A DNA stretch of 64,000 nucleotides from Bacillus amyloliquefaciens DSM 7 = ATCC 23350 (GCF_000196735.1 NC_014551.1:2847001-2911000), one strand, 5' to 3'. Counted from the stretch's first letter, positions 48,011 through 57,281 are shown. Program-made: numbers and translations. The notes: generated by a model not told the origin, from the sequence alone.

Positions 48011-48784
48011 TTACCTTGTCTTCATCCATTCCGCCAGACGCCGGACAATGCGTCTGTTTTCCTGCGGGGGAAAATAATGCGTAAAACCGCTGTAATACCA
48101 GGTCTCCACCGGTTTCCCCGTCTCTTTCAGCTTGTCCTCAATCATCCTGGCGTGCTCGATCGAGACATTTTCATCATTCTCGCCATGGATGAGCAGCACA
48201 GGCGCCTGAATGCGGTCTGCTTTTTCAAACGGCGAACGCCATCTGTATTCATCCGGCACCTTTTTCGGCGTGCCGCCGATCACCCGCTTCATCATCCGCC
48301 GCAAATCCTTCCGCTCTTCATAAGTGAGCGCCATGTCACTCACACCGCCCCAGGAAACGAGCGAAGCCGCTTGATGCCCCATCTCGATCGCAGTCAAAAG
48401 ACCCATGATTCCGCCCCGGGAAAATCCGAAAATATGAATCCGCCCTTCCCTGACGTTCGGATGCTCCTGAAGCAGACGGAAAGCCGAAAACGCGTCCTCT
48501 CTGTCCTCTCCCGCAAAATCTTCATTCCCCTCGCCGCCCTGATTGCCTCTGTAATAAGGCGCAAACACGACAAAGCCTTGGGAAGCGAATTGAACGATTC
48601 TTCCCGGACGAACCATGCCGACATTTTTAATACCGCCGCGCAAATATAAAAAACCGTCGTATGTTCCCGGCGCCGCAGGCTCGGCAAGGAGCCCCTTTAC
48701 CTTCAGCCCTTCTGACTCATAGCACACCGTAAAGAGGCGGACATGCGGACTCGGAGACGGAAACCTTTTCTTTTCAACAAGCAA
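48011..48784 (-). CDS. ytmA: Prolyl oligopeptidase-like alpha/beta hydrolase
   Basis: 257 residues of the S9-peptidase/dienelactone hydrolase type: RGNQGGEGNEDFAGEDREDA, nucleophile elbow FGFSRGGIMG (serine near 127), VLLIHGENDENVS with the acid and GFTHYFPP with the histidine. It lacks the beta-propeller of true prolyl oligopeptidases, so it is an esterase or small peptidase of unknown substrate. TTG at 48784 is ten bases after AAGGAGG and gives the B. subtilis length; ATGs up to 20 codons upstream lack ribosome sites. Confidence 0.86.
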   Translation of the reverse strand: MLVEKKRFPSPSPHVRLFTVCYESEGLKVKGLLAEPAAPGTYDGFLYLRGGIKNVGMVRPGRIVQFASQGFVVFAPYYRGNQGGEGNEDFAGEDREDAFSAFRLLQEHPNVREGRIHIFGFSRGGIMGLLTAIEMGHQAASLVSWGGVSDMALTYEERKDLRRMMKRVIGGTPKKVPDEYRWRSPFEKADRIQAPVLLIHGENDENVSIEHARMIEDKLKETGKPVETWYYSGFTHYFPPQENRRIVRRLAEWMKTR

Positions 48785-48923
48785 AACAAATGAGCCTCCT
48801 TCCATCATCAGTTTTTTATTCTTTCCCAACCTGAATATGGGCACTCACACATTTTTTATACCCATCATACGATATGTAAAGCAAAGAAGGTTAATTTAAC
48901 GCTTAAAACAAGGAGGTTACACC

Positions 48924-49928
48924 GTGAACAAATGGCTCAAAACGAGCTGCGTCTTTGTCATATGCTCCTTTTTCCTGCTCATTCTTCCGGCCTGCCGACA
49001 GGAAGAAAGTCTGACGAAGGTAAAGGTGGCGGAAGTCACACACTCCATCTTCTATACCCCTATGTATGTCGCTGAAGCGAAAGGTTTCTTTAAAAAAGAA
49101 GGGCTTCACGTTTCACTTCAAACCACATGGGGCGGAGACAAAACGATGACATCGCTTTTGTCAAACGGCTCTGATATCGCGCTGGTCGGTTCTGAAACGT
49201 CCATTTACGTGGAAGCGCAAGGAGCAAAAGATCCTATCATCAACTTCGCGCAGCTGACACAGACAGACGGTACATTTCTCGTGGCGCGAAAGGATGTGAC
49301 ATCATTCAAGTGGGACGATTTAAAAGGAAAAACATTTCTCGGCCAGCGTAAAGGCGGCATGCCCCAAATGGCCGGTGAGTACGTCCTGAAGAAGCATCAC
49401 ATACAGCCGAAAAAAGACATTAACCTGATTCAGAACATTGATTTCGCCAATATTTCCAACGCATTCGCATCCGGAACCGGTGATTATGTCCAGCTGTTTG
49501 AACCGACGGCATCCCAATTTGAAAAAGAAGGCATCGGCCATATCGTCGCATCCTTCGGAGAAGCTTCCGGCCAAGTGCCTTACACAACCTTTATGGCAAA
49601 AGAAAGCTATTTAAAAAACAATGAAAAAACGGCGGAAAAATTCACCCGCGCCATCTACCGCGCCCAGCAATGGGTGGAAAGCCATCCGGCCAAAGACATC
49701 GCAAAAACGATTCAAAAGGAATTTGCCGATACCGACCCTGCCATTATTGAAGCATCGATAGACCGTTATAAAAAACAAAAATCATTCTCTTCTGACCCCG
49801 TTCTGCAAGAAGATGAATGGGAACAGCTTCAATCTATTATGGATGAAGCCGGGGAGCTCCCGAAACATATTCCGTACAGCAAACTCGTCAACACAAAAAT
49901 CGCCAAAAAAGTCACCTCAGAACAATAG
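48924..49928 (+). CDS. ytlA: NMT1/SsuA-like ABC substrate-binding lipoprotein
   Basis: 334 residues. Signal peptide with lipobox ILPAC, so the mature protein is a membrane-anchored lipoprotein. The body is a type 2 periplasmic fold of the NMT1/SsuA/TauA group (VTHSIFYTPMYVAEAKGFFKKEGL, then NGSDIALVGSETSIY). These bind sulfonates, nitrate or pyrimidine precursors; the ligand here is unknown, and no sulfur or thiamin gene is adjacent. GTG start after AAGGAGG. First of a three-gene importer operon with ytlC and ytlD. Confidence 0.87.
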   Translation: MNKWLKTSCVFVICSFFLLILPACRQEESLTKVKVAEVTHSIFYTPMYVAEAKGFFKKEGLHVSLQTTWGGDKTMTSLLSNGSDIALVGSETSIYVEAQGAKDPIINFAQLTQTDGTFLVARKDVTSFKWDDLKGKTFLGQRKGGMPQMAGEYVLKKHHIQPKKDINLIQNIDFANISNAFASGTGDYVQLFEPTASQFEKEGIGHIVASFGEASGQVPYTTFMAKESYLKNNEKTAEKFTRAIYRAQQWVESHPAKDIAKTIQKEFADTDPAIIEASIDRYKKQKSFSSDPVLQEDEWEQLQSIMDEAGELPKHIPYSKLVNTKIAKKVTSEQ

Positions 49929-49939
49929 GAGGAACATGA

Positions 49940-50722
49940 ATGTCTTTTTTACATGTGGATCATGTGACACATACTTATTTCTCGCTGAAAGAAAAAACAA
50001 CCGCCGTGAAAGATATACATCTTCATATTGAAAAAGGGGATTTCATCTCCTTTCTCGGACCGAGCGGATGCGGTAAAACAACACTCCTATCCATTCTTGC
50101 CGGCCTTATTGCCCCTGCACAAGGCCGGGTGCTGATTGAAGGCAGCGTGCCGAACCATAAAGAACACCAAATCGGCTATATGCTTCAGCAGGATTATTTA
50201 TTTCCTTGGAAATCAATTGAGGAAAACGTGCTGCTCGGTTTACACATTTCCAAAACATTAACAGAAGAAAAGAAAGCTGAAGTTCTCGGCCTTCTGCCTA
50301 AGCTCGGATTAATCGGCGTCGAAAAAAAATATCCGAAAGAGCTGTCAGGGGGAATGCGGCAGCGGGCGGCACTTGCCAGAACGCTTGCCCCGGACCCGGG
50401 CCTGCTGCTTCTTGATGAGCCGTTTTCGGCGCTGGACTTTCAAACGAAGCTTTCTTTAGAAAACCTTGTCTTCAGAACATTAAAGGATTTTCAAAAAACA
50501 GCCGTGCTCGTCACCCACGATATCGGTGAAGCCATCGCGATGAGCGATACGATCTATTTATTTTCGAATCAGCCGGGAACGATCCACCAAATTTTCACCG
50601 TGCCTAAGGAGCTCGCCGCCTTAGATCCGTTTGACGCGCGTCAGGACCCGGCCTTTCAGCCGCTGTTTCAAACCATATGGAAGGAGCTGAATTCCCTTGA
50701 AAAACAGCAGCGGCACGATTGA
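49940..50722 (+). CDS. ytlC: ABC importer ATPase, nitrate/sulfonate type
   Basis: 260 residues: Walker [11 protein letters not shown]-loop [11 protein letters not shown], signature [16 protein letters not shown], Walker [13 protein letters not shown] and H-loop [11 protein letters not shown]. Typical of the SsuB/TauB/ThiZ group. Energises YtlD. ATG with AGGAGG upstream, 11 bases after the ytlA stop. The end overlaps ytlD by 26 bases. Confidence 0.9.
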   Translation: MSFLHVDHVTHTYFSLKEKTTAVKDIHLHIEKGDFISFLGPSGCGKTTLLSILAGLIAPAQGRVLIEGSVPNHKEHQIGYMLQQDYLFPWKSIEENVLLGLHISKTLTEEKKAEVLGLLPKLGLIGVEKKYPKELSGGMRQRAALARTLAPDPGLLLLDEPFSALDFQTKLSLENLVFRTLKDFQKTAVLVTHDIGEAIAMSDTIYLFSNQPGTIHQIFTVPKELAALDPFDARQDPAFQPLFQTIWKELNSLEKQQRHD

Positions 50723-51509
50723 AGAGCTTCATCAGCAGTTTAAGAAAAAACACCAAAAAGAAAAACGCCGGATTCGTGCGTATCAGGCCGCCATTTTTAT
50801 CGTATTTTTTGCAGGGTGGGAAATATCGAGCAAAGCGGGCTGGATCGATCCGTTAATTTTCAGCTCCCCCTCTGCCGTTTGCAGGCTCTTAGTTGAAAAG
50901 ATTGCGGACGGATCCCTCGCGGCGCACATCGGTGTCACATTAGGCGAAACCGTTCTCGGCTTTTTGCTCGGCACCCTTCTCGGCACATGTCTCGCCGCTC
51001 TGTTATGGTGGTCAAACAGGCTCGCCCGGATTTTAGACCCGTACCTCGTCATTTTAAACGCGATGCCGAAGGTCGCACTCGGACCGATTCTCATCGTCGC
51101 ACTCGGACCGAATTTTACAAGTATCGTAGCCATGGGAGCAGTCATCAGTGTCATTATCACGACAATCGTCGTCTTTACGGCTTTTCAGGAAGTGGATGAA
51201 AATTATATTAAGGTCATGAAAACATTTGGAGCGAAAAGGCGCATCATGTTTAAAGAAGTCATTCTGCCGGCGTGTGCCCCCGCCATTGTTTCTGCGCTTA
51301 AAGTGAATGTCGGTTTATCCTGGGTCGGTGTCATTGTCGGCGAGTTTCTCGTTTCCGAAAAAGGTTTAGGCTACATGATCATATACGGATTTCAAGTCTT
51401 CAATTTCACCCTTGTATTTTTAAGCCTTCTGATCATCGCGATTTTTGCGACATTAATGTATCAGGGAGTGGAACTGTTAGAGAGAAAATGGACGAAAGGA
51501 AAAATATAA
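50697..51509 (+). CDS. ytlD: ABC importer permease, nitrate/sulfonate type
   Basis: 270 residues: charged N-terminal segment (about 25 residues), then six hydrophobic helices with the BPD permease loop [32 protein letters not shown] near 175-205. It forms the channel with YtlA and YtlC. TTG start inside ytlC after AAGGAG. Operon ends in a GC-rich hairpin shared with the convergent ytkD. Confidence 0.89.
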   Translation: MKNSSGTIEELHQQFKKKHQKEKRRIRAYQAAIFIVFFAGWEISSKAGWIDPLIFSSPSAVCRLLVEKIADGSLAAHIGVTLGETVLGFLLGTLLGTCLAALLWWSNRLARILDPYLVILNAMPKVALGPILIVALGPNFTSIVAMGAVISVIITTIVVFTAFQEVDENYIKVMKTFGAKRRIMFKEVILPACAPAIVSALKVNVGLSWVGVIVGEFLVSEKGLGYMIIYGFQVFNFTLVFLSLLIIAIFATLMYQGVELLERKWTKGKI

Positions 51510-51511
51510 AA

Positions 51512-51545
51512 AAGACCCGTGCGGAAACGCCGGGTCTTCGTTTCT
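51512..51545. terminator. Bidirectional terminator between ytlD and ytkD
   Basis: Stem AAGACCCG / CGGGTCTT with an 11-base loop, just after the ytlD stop and touching the ytkD stop. The T-run is short on the plus strand; on the minus strand TTTTTTATATTTTT follows. Confidence 0.72.
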
Positions 51546-52023
51546 ATGATTGAAATACGCCATCTTCTTTCAGCTTTTTCAGGCTTATCGGAAGCACCGA
51601 ATCTTTCATAATGAAACTGAACTTTTTATTTCGCGGGAGATTCTCCGGCAGTTCGCTGAACAGCACCGGCCCCTTTGTTTCAAAATAATCAGCCTGTTTT
51701 TCAAGCTTTTCAATATCGGCAAAATAAATATTCTTAACGATTACCTTTTCCCTGCCGAGCACTTTATACTGTCCGACGTACTGAAGGTGTCTTACCGCGG
51801 CGCCGGTCTCTTCTTTTACCTCGCGCAGGGCCGCTTCCTCCGCACATTCCATCGGCTCCACTTTTCCGCCCGGAAATTCAAACCCCCGGTCTTCGTGCTC
51901 AGTCAAAAGCCACTTGTCACCATATCGGCATATGACCCATACGTGCTTCGGGCTGTCTGAAAAAGGCTGGTGTTCAAAGGAGAGCTGAACAGTGTTCTGA
52001 TAATAGTCTTTAAACTCGTACAT
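51544..52023 (-). CDS. ytkD: Nudix nucleoside triphosphate hydrolase YtkD
   Basis: 159 residues with one Nudix box, GGKVEPMECAEEAALREVKEETGA (about 58-81), containing the metal-binding REVKEE. B. subtilis YtkD hydrolyses oxidised and normal nucleoside triphosphates and limits mutation. The ATG of MYEFKDYYQN (52023) follows AGAGGG; an ATG 12 codons upstream has no ribosome site. Monocistronic. Confidence 0.9.
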   Translation of the reverse strand: MYEFKDYYQNTVQLSFEHQPFSDSPKHVWVICRYGDKWLLTEHEDRGFEFPGGKVEPMECAEEAALREVKEETGAAVRHLQYVGQYKVLGREKVIVKNIYFADIEKLEKQADYFETKGPVLFSELPENLPRNKKFSFIMKDSVLPISLKKLKEDGVFQS

Positions 52024-52155
52024 GTTTATCCCTCTAATCCGTTCCTTCGTATCTTCCATACATCATACCACAGTTGCGTTTGTTCGGAAGCCCTTTATCA
52101 AAAATTCAGAGGAAAACCATCATACCCGCTAGTATAGCCTCCTATGAAGCAAATG

Positions 52156-52572
52156 TTACGGTTTGCGCTTGAATTTATTTTTCAGGGTGTCCAAAAGGTC
52201 GACGAGCACCTGCGGAACCGGGATGCCCAGCGAGCTTGCCGTAATCACAATCTGTATCGATTCGTATAAAATATAAAACATGATAGCCAAATTGCGGATG
52301 GAGCCTTCGGTATGAAGCAGCTGATCAAAAAAATGGCAAACTGAGACTAATGACAAGGTCACGATTTTTTTGACCAGCCGCGCAAAAAGCTTTTTTGGGC
52401 TCAGCTGTTGCAAAAGAGATTCCTTTAAGCTTGTACTGATAAATTCGATCGCCATGACCGATAGCAAAATCAGAAACGAATACTGAAAACCGCCGAAGAA
52501 AAATCCCGCTGCCGACACGATCACTGCAAAAAACGAAAAGATGCCAAAGTCTCTGCCCACTTGATCCAACAT
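52156..52572 (-). CDS. ytkC: Holin-like membrane protein (phage holin/TcdE family)
   Basis: 138 residues with three hydrophobic segments (FFAVIVSAAGFFFGG, FLILLSVMAIEFIST, LAIMFYILYESIQIVITASSLG) and a lysine-rich C-terminal tail KNKFKRKP, the pattern of phage_holin_4/TcdE proteins. ESIQIVITASSLGIPVP is the family's conserved end. No phage genes surround it, so it is a chromosomal holin-like protein of unknown role, as in B. subtilis. ATG with AAAGGATG upstream. Confidence 0.82.
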   Translation of the reverse strand: MLDQVGRDFGIFSFFAVIVSAAGFFFGGFQYSFLILLSVMAIEFISTSLKESLLQQLSPKKLFARLVKKIVTLSLVSVCHFFDQLLHTEGSIRNLAIMFYILYESIQIVITASSLGIPVPQVLVDLLDTLKNKFKRKP

Positions 52573-52654
52573 CCTTTCACAGAAACGGCCTTACATTATT
52601 CTATGAAAGGTGAATAGAACGGACTGGATTTTTCAGAAAAATGGACAACCAAAT

Positions 52655-52683
52655 AAAAGACCGGATGCTCTAAAGCCCCGGCC
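52655..52683 (-). terminator. Probable terminator of dps
   Basis: Minus-strand GGCCGG ... CCGGTC stem with a 13-base loop followed by TTTTATTT, about 12 bases past the dps stop. Confidence 0.5.
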
Positions 52684-52695
52684 TTCCCTTGTTAA

Positions 52696-53133
52696 TTATC
52701 CTAAATACGCTTTCAGCATCCAGTTATGTTTTTCGATATTCTGGTGAATGGCAAGCAGCATATCTCCGGTCGTTTCGTCACCGACTTCATCTGCGAGATC
52801 CATTCCGCTTTTCAGTTCCTCTGCAATGACAGTGAAGTCATCATAAATGTTCTGTACCATTTGTTCTGCGCTCTCATTGCCTTCCGCTTCTTTTATAGAT
52901 GCAGTCTTCAATGATTCCGTCATTGTGCCGATCGGCTTGCCGTTTAATGCCAGCAGACGCTCTGCCAAGTCATCAATATATGTAGCCGTTTCGTTATACA
53001 GCTCCTCGAACTTTTCATGCAGTGTAAAAAAGTCCTTCCCTTTGACGTACCAATGATAGTTATGTAATTTCACATACATGACCGTCCAGTTTGCAACTTG
53101 TTTATTGACTGCTTCCAATAGTTTTTCTGACAT
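52696..53133 (-). CDS. dps: DNA-binding protein from starved cells, Dps
   Basis: 145-residue ferritin-like protein that forms a 12-mer, stores iron and protects DNA. The intersubunit ferroxidase residues are in [24 protein letters not shown] (histidines near 25-40) and [16 protein letters not shown]. Matches the sigma-B-dependent dps (ytkB) of B. subtilis, and a clear sigma-B promoter lies 32-57 bases upstream. ATG with AAAGGAGG upstream. Confidence 0.94.
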   Translation of the reverse strand: MSEKLLEAVNKQVANWTVMYVKLHNYHWYVKGKDFFTLHEKFEELYNETATYIDDLAERLLALNGKPIGTMTESLKTASIKEAEGNESAEQMVQNIYDDFTVIAEELKSGMDLADEVGDETTGDMLLAIHQNIEKHNWMLKAYLG

Positions 53134-53164
53134 GCCTATCTTCCTCCTTTGGTTTACTATTGAT

Positions 53165-53190
53165 ATACCCTTTATATCGTTTGTTAAAAC
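53165..53190 (-). promoter_or_regulatory. Sigma-B promoter of dps
   Basis: On the minus strand GTTTTA (complement of 53185-53190), a 14-base spacer and GGGTAT (53165-53170) fit the sigma-B consensus GTTTAA-N12-15-GGGWAW, about 32 bases upstream of the dps start. Confidence 0.85.
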
Positions 53191-53257
53191 ATAAATTTTT
53201 AGCCCTTGATTTTACGTCTGGAAAATATGTTATTATTTGTTAAAAAGGAGGGATTTC

Positions 53258-53407
53258 ATGCTGCTTCTTCTGAGTCTCGGCTTTCTTATCGTGCTTGCCG
53301 TGCTGCTTTTATCCATCTGGTCGACCGTAAGAGCCTATAATGTAAAGCATACGATTGATCCGCCGCAGGACGAATCAAACGGCTTGACGCACAAAAACAA
53401 ACCTTAA
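53258..53407 (+). CDS. ytzI: Small membrane protein YtzI
   Basis: 49 residues: N-terminal hydrophobic helix [20 protein letters not shown], then [12 protein letters not shown] and a polar tail, the layout of YtzI proteins (AYxVKHTIDP is characteristic). Excellent ribosome site AAAAAGGAGGG seven bases before ATG 53258. Divergent from dps, and its last four bases overlap the stop of convergent ytkA. Function unknown. Confidence 0.75.
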   Translation: MLLLLSLGFLIVLAVLLLSIWSTVRAYNVKHTIDPPQDESNGLTHKNKP

Positions 53408-53847
53408 TGATGATGCGTCTGTTCCTCATGGCCGGAGGAATCATCGGCAGCTTCAGCATCTCCGACACGCACTTTTACAGTCGGCATATTGTGCTGCTGT
53501 TTTGCCGTTACGTGGGATTGAACGGTATACACACCCTCTTCGTCAAATTCAGTCCGCAGATGATACGCCCCTTTTTCCTCCTTGGCCTTGCTTGTTTTGC
53601 TGCTGCCTTTTTTTCCTTCTTTCCATACTTCAAACATGACTTCATCCGCATCCGTGACGCGCTTTCCGCCGTAAAAAACATCCGCCTTGTATTCTGCTTT
53701 TTCATGCGGCTTTACCGTTTCCGGTCCCGTAAGCTTGACCTCAAGCGCTTTAGGCTTTTCATCCGCGGAGGTTTTGTCCGAATTGCCCCCGCAAGAAGAT
53801 AAAAGAAATACCATACCGCACATACCTGCCAATACAGCCCGTTTCAT
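53404..53847 (-). CDS. ytkA: YtkA-like lipoprotein with FixH-type domain
   Basis: 147 residues: lipoprotein signal peptide with lipobox LLSSC (cysteine 19), a YtkA-like/FixH-type beta-sandwich ([19 protein letters not shown] ... [20 protein letters not shown]) and a histidine-rich end (GHEEQTHHH) that could bind metal. QHNMP with His/Met suggests copper-related periplasmic chaperones, but this is inference. A cre-like site is 30 bases upstream. Confidence 0.83.
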   Translation of the reverse strand: MKRAVLAGMCGMVFLLSSCGGNSDKTSADEKPKALEVKLTGPETVKPHEKAEYKADVFYGGKRVTDADEVMFEVWKEGKKGSSKTSKAKEEKGAYHLRTEFDEEGVYTVQSHVTAKQQHNMPTVKVRVGDAEAADDSSGHEEQTHHH

Positions 53848-53877
53848 TCCATCACTCCCTCGTGTTTGCTTCTATTT

Positions 53878-53892
53878 TAGCAAACGCTTACA
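53878..53892. promoter_or_regulatory. cre-like site upstream of ytkA
   Basis: TAGCAAACGCTTACA differs from the cre consensus WTGNAARCGNWWWCA at one position and overlaps the likely -10 (TAAAAT on the minus strand) of ytkA. Confidence 0.45.
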
Positions 53893-53929
53893 CATAAGGT
53901 GTGACATTTTTTAGAAATATGTAAAAAAA

Positions 53930-53955
53930 GCCTTTTTGCATGACAGCAAAAAGGC
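53930..53955 (-). terminator. Terminator of luxS
   Basis: Minus-strand stem GCCTTTTTGC-TGTCAT-GCAAAAAGGC followed by TTTTTTT, eight bases beyond the luxS stop. Confidence 0.9.
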
Positions 53956-53963
53956 CTGTTTTT

Positions 53964-54437
53964 TTATCCGAACACTTTCAGCAAATCTTCTTTATCCTGT
54001 GACAGCCAGAAACGCATTAGGCGTTTCGCGCCTTCCAAATCATGAAGTTTCGCCTGGCCGCACTGTTTTTCGTTGGCTGCCGGAATCTCCGTAATATCGA
54101 TGGCTTCTTTCAGTGTAGCGTCAAGCAGGTCAACAATCTCTTCCGCTGTCGGCTCACCGCTCACAACCAGATAATATCCTGTCTGGCAGCCCATTGGTGA
54201 AATATCTATGATGTCGAAGTGATTGTATTTCTCAGAATGTGTGCGGATCGTAAACGCAAGCAAGTGCTCAAGCGTATGAATCGTATCCGGCTTCATCGCC
54301 TGTTTGTTCGGCTGGCAGAAGCGGATGTCAAACTTATTCACGACGCCGTCTGTTCCGACTTTATGCACTCCGCAATGTCTTACATACGGAGCCACAACCG
54401 CGTTATGGTCAAGCTCAAAACTTTCTACTGAAGGCAT
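53964..54437 (-). CDS. luxS: S-ribosylhomocysteine lyase LuxS
   Basis: 157-residue metalloenzyme of the activated methyl cycle that splits S-ribosylhomocysteine to homocysteine and the autoinducer-2 precursor. Metal ligands are the HxxEH of HTLEHLLAF (His54, His58) and the cysteine in [11 protein letters not shown]; the catalytic cysteine is in [12 protein letters not shown] with GGGAGTG upstream. Monocistronic, with its own terminator. Confidence 0.96.
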   Translation of the reverse strand: MPSVESFELDHNAVVAPYVRHCGVHKVGTDGVVNKFDIRFCQPNKQAMKPDTIHTLEHLLAFTIRTHSEKYNHFDIIDISPMGCQTGYYLVVSGEPTAEEIVDLLDATLKEAIDITEIPAANEKQCGQAKLHDLEGAKRLMRFWLSQDKEDLLKVFG

Positions 54438-54562
54438 AATGGCACTCCCTTTTTTTCAGAATATGCACCCATTATAACACAGTTTTCCGATAAGAATTGC
54501 GGCGGACGCTTTTCAATCTGAAATTTTTTTTCTATACTAGCATCAGAAAGGTGGTTTTTTTG

Positions 54563-54790
54563 ATGAAAACCATAATGATTGCGTTAATCCGCGGATACCA
54601 GAAGTTCATCTCTCCGCTGACGCCGCCGTCATGCCGCTTTTATCCGACGTGTTCGCAGTACGGAATCGAGGCCGTCAAGACTCACGGCGCACTAAAAGGC
54701 GGATGGCTGACACTGAAGCGAATTTTAAGGTGCCATCCTTTTCATCCGGGCGGGGTTGATCCCGTACCGGAAAAAAAACAAAAGCATTAG
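54563..54790 (+). CDS. yidD: Membrane protein insertion efficiency factor YidD
   Basis: 75-residue YidD/DUF37 protein with the hallmark [33 protein letters not shown] and [14 protein letters not shown], including three conserved cysteines. An amphipathic N terminus associates with the membrane and helps YidC-type insertion. Start ATG 54563 after AGAAAGGTGG; a frame 22 codons longer is open without a site. Overlaps convergent ytiB by four bases. Synonym ytjA. Confidence 0.92.
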   Translation: MKTIMIALIRGYQKFISPLTPPSCRFYPTCSQYGIEAVKTHGALKGGWLTLKRILRCHPFHPGGVDPVPEKKQKH

Positions 54791-55356
54791 TCCATATGCT
54801 GATAGCCGTCGATCACCAGATCAAGCTTGCCGGTTTCAGGATCAATCACAAGACCGTGCACCGGCACGTTATCAGGGAATAGAGGATGGTGTTTAATGAC
54901 GTTTACGCTGTCTGTAACACTCGCTTCTACAGAATCAAAGCTTTTCAGCCATTGATCAAGATCAACACCTGAGTACTTCAGCATGTCAATCCGCTCTTTC
55001 GGAATACCGCGGTCAATAATTTTACCGAGCATATCCTCGCTGTTGATTTTGCTCATACCGCAATCATGATGCCCGATAACGCAGACTTCATCAGCGTTTA
55101 ATTCGTATACGGCCACTAAAAGGCTGCGCATAATGCTTCCGAATGGGTGGGCGACAAGCGCGCCGGCACTTTTAATAATTTTCACATCGCCGTTTCGCAT
55201 GTTCATCGCATGCGGAAGCAATTCAACAAGGCGTGTGTCCATGCAGGACAAAATCGCCATCTTTTTATCCGGGAATTTAGATGTTTGGTATTTTTCATAC
55301 TCTTTGTTTTTAGTAAACTGCTCATTAAATGTCATGATATCGTTTAGAAGACTCAT
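54787..55356 (-). CDS. ytiB: Beta-class carbonic anhydrase-like protein
   Basis: 189 residues with the beta-carbonic anhydrase zinc site: SCMDTRL (Cys and catalytic Asp-Arg dyad) and IGHHDCGM (His and Cys ligands). Interconverts CO2 and bicarbonate. The CMDTRL variant and length match the YtiB subclade of Bacillus. ATG with GGAAA upstream. Stop overlaps the yidD stop region on the other strand. Confidence 0.88.
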   Translation of the reverse strand: MSLLNDIMTFNEQFTKNKEYEKYQTSKFPDKKMAILSCMDTRLVELLPHAMNMRNGDVKIIKSAGALVAHPFGSIMRSLLVAVYELNADEVCVIGHHDCGMSKINSEDMLGKIIDRGIPKERIDMLKYSGVDLDQWLKSFDSVEASVTDSVNVIKHHPLFPDNVPVHGLVIDPETGKLDLVIDGYQHMD

Positions 55357-55454
55357 CTTGGTGTTTCCTTTCTGCTTTTTTATTCACAATATAACATAAA
55401 GCGGGTCCTTTCGTCACTCCCCGCTCTTGATGACAAAGTTGCAGACGGCTCAAA

Positions 55455-55490
55455 AAATAAGACAAACCCCCTCGGGCTTGTCTTATTTCC
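55455..55490 (-). terminator. Terminator of rpmEB, overlapping its stop codon
   Basis: Minus-strand stem AAATAAGACAA / TTGTCTTATTT with a GC-rich inner part, followed by TTTTGAG. The TAA stop of rpmEB lies inside the first arm. Confidence 0.8.
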
Positions 55491-55731
55491 CCATATTGTA
55501 TTTTTTGTTGAACTGTTCGACTCTCCCGCCTTTTTCGTTGAACTTTTGGCGGCCTGTATAAAACGGATGCGTATCTGAGCTGACTTCTACTTTAATCAGC
55601 GGGTATGTTTTTCCGTCTTCCCACTCTGCTGTTTCCTCTGATGTTTTCGTTGAATGGCTTAAAAACCGGTAGCCGCTGTTCACATCTTGAAAAATCACTT
55701 GATGGTTATCCGGATGAATATCTTTTTTCAT
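55483..55731 (-). CDS. rpmEB: Ribosomal protein L31 type B (zinc-independent)
   Basis: 82 residues of the C-minus L31 type: [22 protein letters not shown] without the CxxC zinc cysteines, and [24 protein letters not shown] at the end. Under zinc limitation it replaces the zinc-containing L31, releasing zinc. A near-perfect Zur box is 22 bases upstream. Synonym ytiA. ATG with AAAGGGAG upstream. Confidence 0.93.
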   Translation of the reverse strand: MKKDIHPDNHQVIFQDVNSGYRFLSHSTKTSEETAEWEDGKTYPLIKVEVSSDTHPFYTGRQKFNEKGGRVEQFNKKYNMGK

Positions 55732-55752
55732 GCTGATCTCCCTTTCTTTAAA

Positions 55753-55767
55753 TCGTAATTATTACGC
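55753..55767. promoter_or_regulatory. Zur box of rpmEB
   Basis: TCGTAATTATTACGC matches the Bacillus Zur consensus TCGTAATNATTACGA at 14 of 15 positions and lies 22 bases upstream of the rpmEB start. Confidence 0.85.
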
Positions 55768-55927
55768 TTTATTCTAAACCTTAAATAGGCGCTTGTCAAT
55801 CATATATGCCCCGATCCCTTGATTTCTAAACCCTGCACATATATGGAATCAGAAGAATAATTTAATGGCTTCAGCAAATAATATAACCACATTACATAAA
55901 ACGGTAATTAGAAAGGCGGTTTATGAC

Positions 55928-57259
55928 GTGGATGATTTAGTATTAGCCAGAAGCCTGTTCGGGACAACCATGGGCTTTCATATTATTTTCGCGACGCTTG
56001 GTGTCGGTTTGCCTCTGATGATTTTAATGGCTGAATTAATTTATCAAAAAACAAAAGATCCGCATTATGCCATTATGGCGAAAAGATGGACAAAGGCGCA
56101 GGCTGTTCTGCTCGGCGTGGCGATACCGACCGGAACGATCGCGGGTACACAGCTTGCCCTTTTGTGGCCCGGATTCATGGAAGTCATCGGCAGAGTGATG
56201 TCACTTCCGTTTCAAATTGAAATTTATGCTTTCTTTATCGAAGCGCTGTTTATGTCCATTTATGTCTATGCCGCTGACCGGCTGACTCCGGCGATGCGCA
56301 TCATTGCCGTCATTTTCGTTTTGATCGGCGCCGCGGCATCTGCCGTCTTAATCACAAATGTTCACGCATTTGAAGGAACGCCGGCCGGCTTTAAAATTTT
56401 AAACGGCAAAATCACTGACGTCGAACCGTGGGCGGCATTTTTTAATCCAAGCTTTTTCACCACCGCGGGCCATGTCGTTCTGACGGCTTTCATGACCGGT
56501 GCATTTATCGTCGCGTCAGTAGCCGCTTATAAAATGCTGAGAACGAGAAAACAGGAGCAGGTATACCGTTTTCACCGGAAAGCGCTTCTGCTCGCTTTAA
56601 CGATCGGCGGAATCTTTTCTATTATTGCCTCTTTAAACGGACACGAGTCAGCTCAGCTCCTTTACGAATACCAGCCTGAGAAGCTTGCGGGCGCAGAAGG
56701 GCTGTTTGAAACAAGGTCACACGCTCCGCTTGCGATCGGCGGTTTTACCGACGCAAAAGAAGAAAAAGTAAAATGGGCGATAGAAGTGCCGTGGGCTTTA
56801 AGCTTTTTGGCTGCAAACAGCTTTGACACAGTCGTCAAAGGCTTGAACGCGTTTCCGAAAGACGAGTGGCCGCCTTTATTCATCCATACACTGTTTAACG
56901 GAATGGTCGGCATCGGAATGCTGCTCATTTTGTACTCCGTCATCGGCATCGTGTGGAGAAAAATATTAAAGAAAGACAGCTTTCCGACTTGGCTTTTGAT
57001 TTTATTTTTAACCGCGGGACCGCTTAGTCTGATCGGCATTGAATTCGGATGGATATTCGCTTGTACTGGGCGGCAGCCATGGGTGATTTATCATCTTCTG
57101 AAAACGTCAGATGTCGTCACGACAACTGGTTCAATCGGTTTGCTGTTCATCCTGTTTACGGTGGTTTACGCCATTTTGGCGGCCGCAGTCATTTATGTGC
57201 TGCTGTATTATTTCCGCAAACATCCCGTTGAGGAGGATGTAAAAGCGGCGGAATCTTAA
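55928..57259 (+). CDS. ythA: Cytochrome bd-type quinol oxidase subunit I
   Basis: 443 residues with about nine helices. GFHIIFATLGVGLPLM carries the haem histidine near the N terminus; the GRQPW motif (TGRQPWVIYH) near residue 400 is the CydA hallmark. The Q-loop is short, as in the Bacillus cyanide-insensitive type. The GTG at 55928 lies eight bases after AGAAAGGCGG and gives the usual length; an ATG at 55865 has no ribosome site. Paralogue of CydA, co-transcribed with ythB. Confidence 0.88.
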   Translation: MDDLVLARSLFGTTMGFHIIFATLGVGLPLMILMAELIYQKTKDPHYAIMAKRWTKAQAVLLGVAIPTGTIAGTQLALLWPGFMEVIGRVMSLPFQIEIYAFFIEALFMSIYVYAADRLTPAMRIIAVIFVLIGAAASAVLITNVHAFEGTPAGFKILNGKITDVEPWAAFFNPSFFTTAGHVVLTAFMTGAFIVASVAAYKMLRTRKQEQVYRFHRKALLLALTIGGIFSIIASLNGHESAQLLYEYQPEKLAGAEGLFETRSHAPLAIGGFTDAKEEKVKWAIEVPWALSFLAANSFDTVVKGLNAFPKDEWPPLFIHTLFNGMVGIGMLLILYSVIGIVWRKILKKDSFPTWLLILFLTAGPLSLIGIEFGWIFACTGRQPWVIYHLLKTSDVVTTTGSIGLLFILFTVVYAILAAAVIYVLLYYFRKHPVEEDVKAAES

Positions 57260-57281
57260 CAACAGAAAGGGCTGAATTGAA

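Noticed and set aside
52156-52572. Prophage remnant around ytkC
   Set aside because: Only a holin-like gene is present; neighbours are ordinary chromosomal genes in conserved order, with no integrase, terminase or attachment repeats.
55865-55927. ATG start of ythA at 55865
   Set aside because: No ribosome site precedes it, and the added 21 residues are absent from typical CydA-like N termini. GTG 55928 fits better.
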